DNA of 37,771 nucleotides, from the NCBI GenBank assembly GCA_030432155.1, contig JAUIHQ010000006.1, forward strand, positions 1 to 37,771. Reading direction: 5' to 3'. Origin of the DNA: a bacterium. Lineage in GTDB: Bacteria > Verrucomicrobiota > Kiritimatiellia > CAIVKH01. Shown one piece after another: positions 33,760 through 37,771 of the stretch; within the stretch, counting starts at the first letter, position 1, and each line of letters starts with the position of its first letter. The notes under the pieces were generated by a model. That model saw nothing but the letters and a program-made list of their open reading frames with translations, was not told the origin of the DNA and made no database searches. Made by a program: the position numbers and the translations under genes.

Positions 33760-34887
33760 TCAGGTTTCAGGTGATGAAGCCAGCACCTGTTCGATACAGC
33801 GGTTCATGCCGTCGATAAACTGCGGGATGCTGAACATGTCCGCCCGCCGGCGGATCCGGTCGTGGTCCCATGGAACCGACCAGCCCGCGCGTGCCGCTCC
33901 CATCAGCGCTTCTTCGCTCTGCTCGCGGAACAGGATGCCGGTTTCACGATCGACGACTGTTTCCGTGACGCCGCCCCGGTCGAACGCAATAACCGGGGTT
34001 CCGCAGGCCATGGCCTCGACCGGGACGATGCCGAAATCCTCTTCGCCCGGAAAGATGAGCTGCCGGCAACGGCGGTACAGGTCCCGGATAGCCTCGTCGG
34101 ACTGCCAGCCGAGGAATTCCACCGTGGGCCCGGCCTGGGATTGGAGTCGGCGAAGCTCCGTACCGACGCCCACCACCTTGAGAGATTGCCGGGCCATGGT
34201 GTAGGCGCGGACGGCAAGGTCCACTTTCTTATAGGGAACAAGCGCGGAGACCACGAGGTCGAAGTCCTCACGGGGTGTGCCCGAAGGCGTGTAGAAGTCC
34301 GTATCGGCCGGCGGATACACGACCTCGGCTTTTCGGCCGTAGTAAATATCGATGCGGCGCCGAACATGATGACTGATGGCCACGAACAGGTCCACGCGCT
34401 TCGCGGTACGCCGGTCCCATTTCCGCATGGCCGACAGCACTGGGCGGGCGATGGCGCGCTTGAAGGATCTTTGGCCGAGATACTCGTCGTGAAAGGTCCA
34501 TGCGTACCGCATCGGGGTGAAGCAATAACACAGGTGACGGGTGGAGGAGCCATGGCGGAGAGCCTTGATCGCGCAGTGGCTGGTGGTAATGAGCAGCTCG
34601 CCCTTCGGCCGGGGGATGGTTCGCAGGGCCGCCGGAAAGAGCGGCAGGCAGAACCGGTAATACTTGTGAACGCCGGGGAGCGCGTTCAACCAGGAGGGCT
34701 GAATCCGGTGCCGCCGGATCGTGTCGGACACCGCGGAAGGGTTGGCCACCAGGGTATGGATCCGGGCATCGGGAAAGCCCTCGCAAAGAAGCTCCAGCAC
34801 CTTCTCTCCGCCCCGCATGCCGGTCAACCAGTCATGGCCCAGCGAAACGGAACGGTTCTTCCACGATTCTGGATATTCATGATTCAT
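33760..34887 (-). CDS. Glycosyltransferase family 4
   Basis: SLGHDWLTGMRGGEKVLELLCEGFPDA; FPGEEDFGIVPVEAMACGTPVIAFDRGGVTETV. Confidence 0.92.
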   Translation of the reverse strand: MNHEYPESWKNRSVSLGHDWLTGMRGGEKVLELLCEGFPDARIHTLVANPSAVSDTIRRHRIQPSWLNALPGVHKYYRFCLPLFPAALRTIPRPKGELLITTSHCAIKALRHGSSTRHLCYCFTPMRYAWTFHDEYLGQRSFKRAIARPVLSAMRKWDRRTAKRVDLFVAISHHVRRRIDIYYGRKAEVVYPPADTDFYTPSGTPREDFDLVVSALVPYKKVDLAVRAYTMARQSLKVVGVGTELRRLQSQAGPTVEFLGWQSDEAIRDLYRRCRQLIFPGEEDFGIVPVEAMACGTPVIAFDRGGVTETVVDRETGILFREQSEEALMGAARAGWSVPWDHDRIRRRADMFSIPQFIDGMNRCIEQVLASSPET

Positions 34888-34963
34888 CCGGTCCGGACGT
34901 TACCAGAGGGAGGCGGGGGCCGGAAGTCTGAAGCCGGAGGGGGTGGGAGGGGGAGGGAATGTC

Positions 34964-35056
34964 TGAATTTTCGAATGACGAATTCCTGCATGGCGGACTC
35001 CGGCCCCGGTCCCCCATGGGGAAATTTCAAATTTCAAATCCCAAATCCCAATGACG
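34964..35056. repeat. Intergenic short-repeat island (TTTCAAA/TCCCAAA heptamers and AATGACGAA motifs)
   Basis: GAATTTTCGAATGACGAATTC near 34964; AAATTTCAAATTTCAAATCCCAAATCCCAATGACGAA near 35021-35056. Confidence 0.65.
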
Positions 35057-35073
35057 AAACGGGGTACTATCCC

Positions 35074-35226
35074 CTATCGTTTGGATGGGTGAAACAGGAG
35101 CCAGAGCCGGAATTTGATCCGCGACCACAGGGGAGCCCGGTTGGTTGGAGTGCGCGGGACGCGCTTGGACGTCGCCGCCTCCAGCCGCCGCTCCTCCTTC
35201 ATGTAGTTCCGGTCATAAATGCCCAT
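35074..35226 (-). CDS. Small basic protein, 50 aa: MGIYDRNYMKEERRLEAATSKRVPRTPTNRAPLWSRIKFRLWLLFHPSKR
   Basis: ATG at 35226-35224, TAG at 35076-35074; not in supplied ORF track because it is under 60 aa; weak RBS. Confidence 0.55.
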   Translation of the reverse strand: MGIYDRNYMKEERRLEAATSKRVPRTPTNRAPLWSRIKFRLWLLFHPSKR

Positions 35227-35295
35227 GCCGGAAGTCTAGGCCATGGGCGGAAGGCTTGCAATGCACCGGTCCACGGGCGATCACGATGCGCATGG

Positions 35296-35694
35296 TTACG
35301 CGGGAGGAGGAATGATGCACGTGAGTTGCTTCATGATGTCGAAATGTCGGCGATTCCGGGTTACGAGCGGACGATCCAGAGCGATGGCAGTTGCTCCAAT
35401 CCACAAGTCGTTCTGACCTATATTCCGATACGCCTGCGCATCCTGAATGTCCGCGCAAAGCGATGCATAGACGGGAATGACCGGCTCCGGATCCATGATG
35501 GGGTTGCCCAGAGTCAGGAACCGCTCGACGACGTCTCTGTCATGACCGGCTCGAATGGCTCCGTGATGAAACTCCCCGAGGACAACCCAGGGAATGCCAA
35601 GACTCCGGGACGCATGTTTCTGGGCAAACGTGGTGGCCCACGCCTGTCGTCGCCAGAGTCCAACCAGAAAGGTTGTATCGGCAATCAAGTCCAT
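35296..35694 (-). CDS. vapC: PIN-domain toxin, VapC-like
   Basis: MDLIADTTFLVGLW, VLGEFHHGA, QNDLWIGATAIALDRPLVTRNRRHF: PIN acidic residues present. Confidence 0.88.
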   Translation of the reverse strand: MDLIADTTFLVGLWRRQAWATTFAQKHASRSLGIPWVVLGEFHHGAIRAGHDRDVVERFLTLGNPIMDPEPVIPVYASLCADIQDAQAYRNIGQNDLWIGATAIALDRPLVTRNRRHFDIMKQLTCIIPPPA

Positions 35695-35912
35695 GGATCT
35701 TCCTTTACCGAACTGCGCTCCGAGATCGTCGATTCCAACGCCTCGTCCGCTTTCTCGTCCGGAGTCCTCGACTCAACAAAGGAAAGAATCGCGCCGAGGC
35801 TGCCGGGCTTGGGAACCACCTTCTTGACTATGGACGAGAAGGAATCCCGATTGTTTCGCTTCCACGCCTTGAGTCGTGCATACGCTTCCTCATCCAGGGT
35901 GATCGTTTTCAT
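35685..35912 (-). CDS. vapB: VapB-like antitoxin
   Basis: MKTITLDEEAYARLKAWKRNNRDSFSSIVKKVV; overlaps vapC start by 10 nt. Confidence 0.82.
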   Translation of the reverse strand: MKTITLDEEAYARLKAWKRNNRDSFSSIVKKVVPKPGSLGAILSFVESRTPDEKADEALESTISERSSVKEDPWT

Positions 35913-35916
35913 GTAC

Positions 35917-35930
35917 TCGTGTATACACGA
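35917..35930. promoter_or_regulatory. Perfect palindrome TCGTGTATACACGA, candidate TA autoregulatory operator
   Basis: 14-bp perfect palindrome 5 bp upstream of the antitoxin ATG. Confidence 0.65.
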
Positions 35931-35963
35931 AGTGCTAACACGAGTCAATAATATCCGAGTCTT

Positions 35964-36701
35964 TTACCTCGTTCCCTCATGGGCATGAGCCCGGTGGTTT
36001 GCGCCGTCATTGTTGTCCCAGAACGCATGGCCGAAGGCATCAAAGGATACGATGGCATACTCGATCCAGCCGCCGAGGGTGTAGCCGATGAAGCCGCCGT
36101 TCCAGATGTCGTTGTTGTAGGCCTGGCCGTTGACATACATGGGTTGGACCTTCCATCCGTCCGCCCCTTCATGGGTGTAGACGATGTAGCTGTTGATGGC
36201 GGCGCCGGCGGGCCAGGTTTCGGTCTGAATCTCGAGATAGCTTCGGGGATAGTAGCCTTCGCCGCTGTTATCCCGGGTGTTGCCCGTCCAGGCGAGGGGG
36301 CCGATGGGGGTGGTGAGGAAGAAGTAATTGTCCCCGCCGTTGCTGTCCCACATCTCGAAACCCCAATCATCCCAAGCATGGAAGTAGTACTGAACGACCG
36401 CGTGGTCGGGAAACGGGGTGGGATAGGAAACGTACCAGCGCGAATTGCCGTTGTAATGGCCGCCATGCCACATCGGGTACGTCGTCCATTCATCATCATT
36501 GATCCGGATCCCGACTTCGGCCTTGAGGCCGGGGTAATCGTCATTCAGGAATACGCTGAAGGTTCGGGTCTGACCGCTGTCGTCCATATGCTTGAAGGGT
36601 CCATAGACGCCCATCCAGGTCGGAGCGGCCGACGAAGCGGCGGCCATGGCCAGGAGAAACCCACCCAGAACCAGCATTTTTCCAATCCGTACATGTTTCA
36701 T
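35964..36701 (-). CDS. Secreted protein with two tandem CBM25/53-like modules
   Basis: Signal peptide MKHVRIGKMLVLGGFLLAMAAASSAA; VVQYYFHAWDDWGFEMWDSNGGDNYFF and EYAIVSFDAFGHAFWDNNDGANHRAH repeat-like module ends. Confidence 0.65.
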   Translation of the reverse strand: MKHVRIGKMLVLGGFLLAMAAASSAAPTWMGVYGPFKHMDDSGQTRTFSVFLNDDYPGLKAEVGIRINDDEWTTYPMWHGGHYNGNSRWYVSYPTPFPDHAVVQYYFHAWDDWGFEMWDSNGGDNYFFLTTPIGPLAWTGNTRDNSGEGYYPRSYLEIQTETWPAGAAINSYIVYTHEGADGWKVQPMYVNGQAYNNDIWNGGFIGYTLGGWIEYAIVSFDAFGHAFWDNNDGANHRAHAHEGTR

Positions 36702-36738
36702 GCTCATTTCCTTTCGGTGTCGCGGTTGCACACCATCG

Positions 36739-36752
36739 TGCAATCGTTTGCA
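36739..36752. promoter_or_regulatory. LacI-family operator 1 TGCAATCGTTTGCA
   Basis: Palindrome with central CG in divergent intergenic region. Confidence 0.75.
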
Positions 36753-36790
36753 CAATGTACTCAGGCTGCCGGGGAGTGTAAAGGAAAAGG

Positions 36791-36804
36791 TGCAAGCGGT
36801 TGCG
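36791..36804. promoter_or_regulatory. LacI-family operator 2 TGCAAGCGGTTGCG
   Basis: Same TGCAA-N-CG-N-TTGC architecture, 52 bp downstream of operator 1. Confidence 0.7.
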
Positions 36805-36834
36805 TTTTCGCCCTGGACTGCTAGGCTGGCCGGG

Positions 36835-37771
36835 ATGGATGAAGGCGACAAATCGCTTACGTTGAAGGATATTGCGCGGATGGCCGGAACGTCGGTCAGC
36901 ACGGTTAGCCGTGTGTTATCGAATCATCCCCGCATATCGGAAAACACCCGCCGCCGGGTGATGGCCCTGGTTGAGGAGCATGGGTTTGAGCTGAATCCAG
37001 CCGCGCGGGCATTGGCTGGCGGGCGTACCGGGCTTATCGGGGTATTGGCTTCGAACATCGGCAGCGGTTTTTTTGCCGAGGTCATTCACGGGATCGACCG
37101 CATGACCCGCTGGCAGAAGGGTCACATCATGTGTTCGTTCGCCACGGATTATCGCGACTATCACACGATGCTCCGCCGGATGTCTTCCCGGGGACAGGTG
37201 GATGGCGTGGTGCTTGTCGCCCCGCCGGCCCAGTTGTTCGCCCAACCGATGGCGTTCGACTTTCCGCTGGTGTGTTGCGCCTCCGCCCCTCCCGAGGCAT
37301 CCCGGTGGTATCACTGTGATTCCATCACCTTTGATAATCGGGAAGCGATGATCCGGATCGTGGATCGACTGGTACACGAGCGGGGCTGCCGCCACCTTGT
37401 CCATGCCGGGGGGCCGGACGACAATTTCGATGCCCTCGAGCGCCGGGCTGCGTTCGTGCAAGCGGCTTCAAGGCATGCACACATCCGCGCCGAAACGGCG
37501 TCTTGCGGATACGAGACCAACGACGTGAATCGGGCGCTTGATCCGTGGCTGGATGCGGGCACGCTGCCGGATGGTTTTGTCGCGTGGAACGATGCCACCG
37601 CGGTCTGCATTCTCGAGCGGTTGAAATCCCTGCCCGAGGAAACGCGGAAGACCGTGGCGGTAACCGGGTGGGATGATGATCCCATGGACGGCCTGATCGG
37701 ACTGACCAGCGTCCGCATGCCGATGCGCGAAATGGGCGAGCACGCCGCCCGCCTCCTCTACGAACGACTCG
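36835..37771 (+). CDS. LacI-family transcriptional regulator, truncated by window end
   Basis: MDEGDKSLTLKDIARMAGTSVSTVSRVLSNHPRISENTRRRVMALVEEHGFELNPAARALAGGRTGLIGVL; absent from ORF track because no stop in window. Confidence 0.93.
   Translation, partial: MDEGDKSLTLKDIARMAGTSVSTVSRVLSNHPRISENTRRRVMALVEEHGFELNPAARALAGGRTGLIGVLASNIGSGFFAEVIHGIDRMTRWQKGHIMCSFATDYRDYHTMLRRMSSRGQVDGVVLVAPPAQLFAQPMAFDFPLVCCASAPPEASRWYHCDSITFDNREAMIRIVDRLVHERGCRHLVHAGGPDDNFDALERRAAFVQAASRHAHIRAETASCGYETNDVNRALDPWLDAGTLPDGFVAWNDATAVCILERLKSLPEETRKTVAVTGWDDDPMDGLIGLTSVRMPMREMGEHAARLLYERL

Noticed and set aside
33862-35988. 708-aa plus-strand ORF
   Set aside because: Runs antisense through GT4, repeats, the small ORF and VapBC; no recognisable domain and low-complexity composition.

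Overview
GC-rich bacterial chromosomal window. Gene families and intergenic style suggest the PVC group (Verrucomicrobiota/Kiritimatiellota-like); this is inference only. No rRNA, tRNA, CRISPR array, prophage or intact transposon was recognised. Housekeeping and metabolic genes: ClC/CBS-TrkA_C tail, rfbB, GH3, xdhC-like, mgtE, comM/yifB, MBOAT + SGNH pair, SAM methyltransferase, DJ-1/PfpI, HU, aminotransferase + Lrp/AsnC, GT4, VapBC-like TA. Four accessory blocks stand out. (1) A TonB-ExbD-ExbB operon with a NosA/OprC-like TonB receptor that keeps CxxxM and HxM motifs, plus a small HPCPMC protein: a likely self-contained copper-uptake locus. (2) A glycan locus (about 15.3-24.9 kb) with an SSS transporter, a secreted CBM-like protein, a GH-A-like secreted enzyme, a ROK repressor, a GH20 and two paralogous PEP-CTERM proteins. 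Three near-identical palindromes (TTTGTTAGTTAAACTAATAAA-like) sit in front of its three transcription units, which suggests a compact ROK regulon. (3) A stand-alone adenylation-carrier-thioesterase protein whose A domain appears to lack the alpha-amino-binding Asp. (4) A LacI regulator divergent from a tandem CBM25/53-like secreted protein, with two TGCAA-CG-TTGCA operators. Also seen: an ATPase remnant with the Walker A lysine codon replaced by TAG, a 50-codon ORF below the ORF-track cutoff, several intergenic repeat islands, and a cluster of DnaA-box-like 9-mers.
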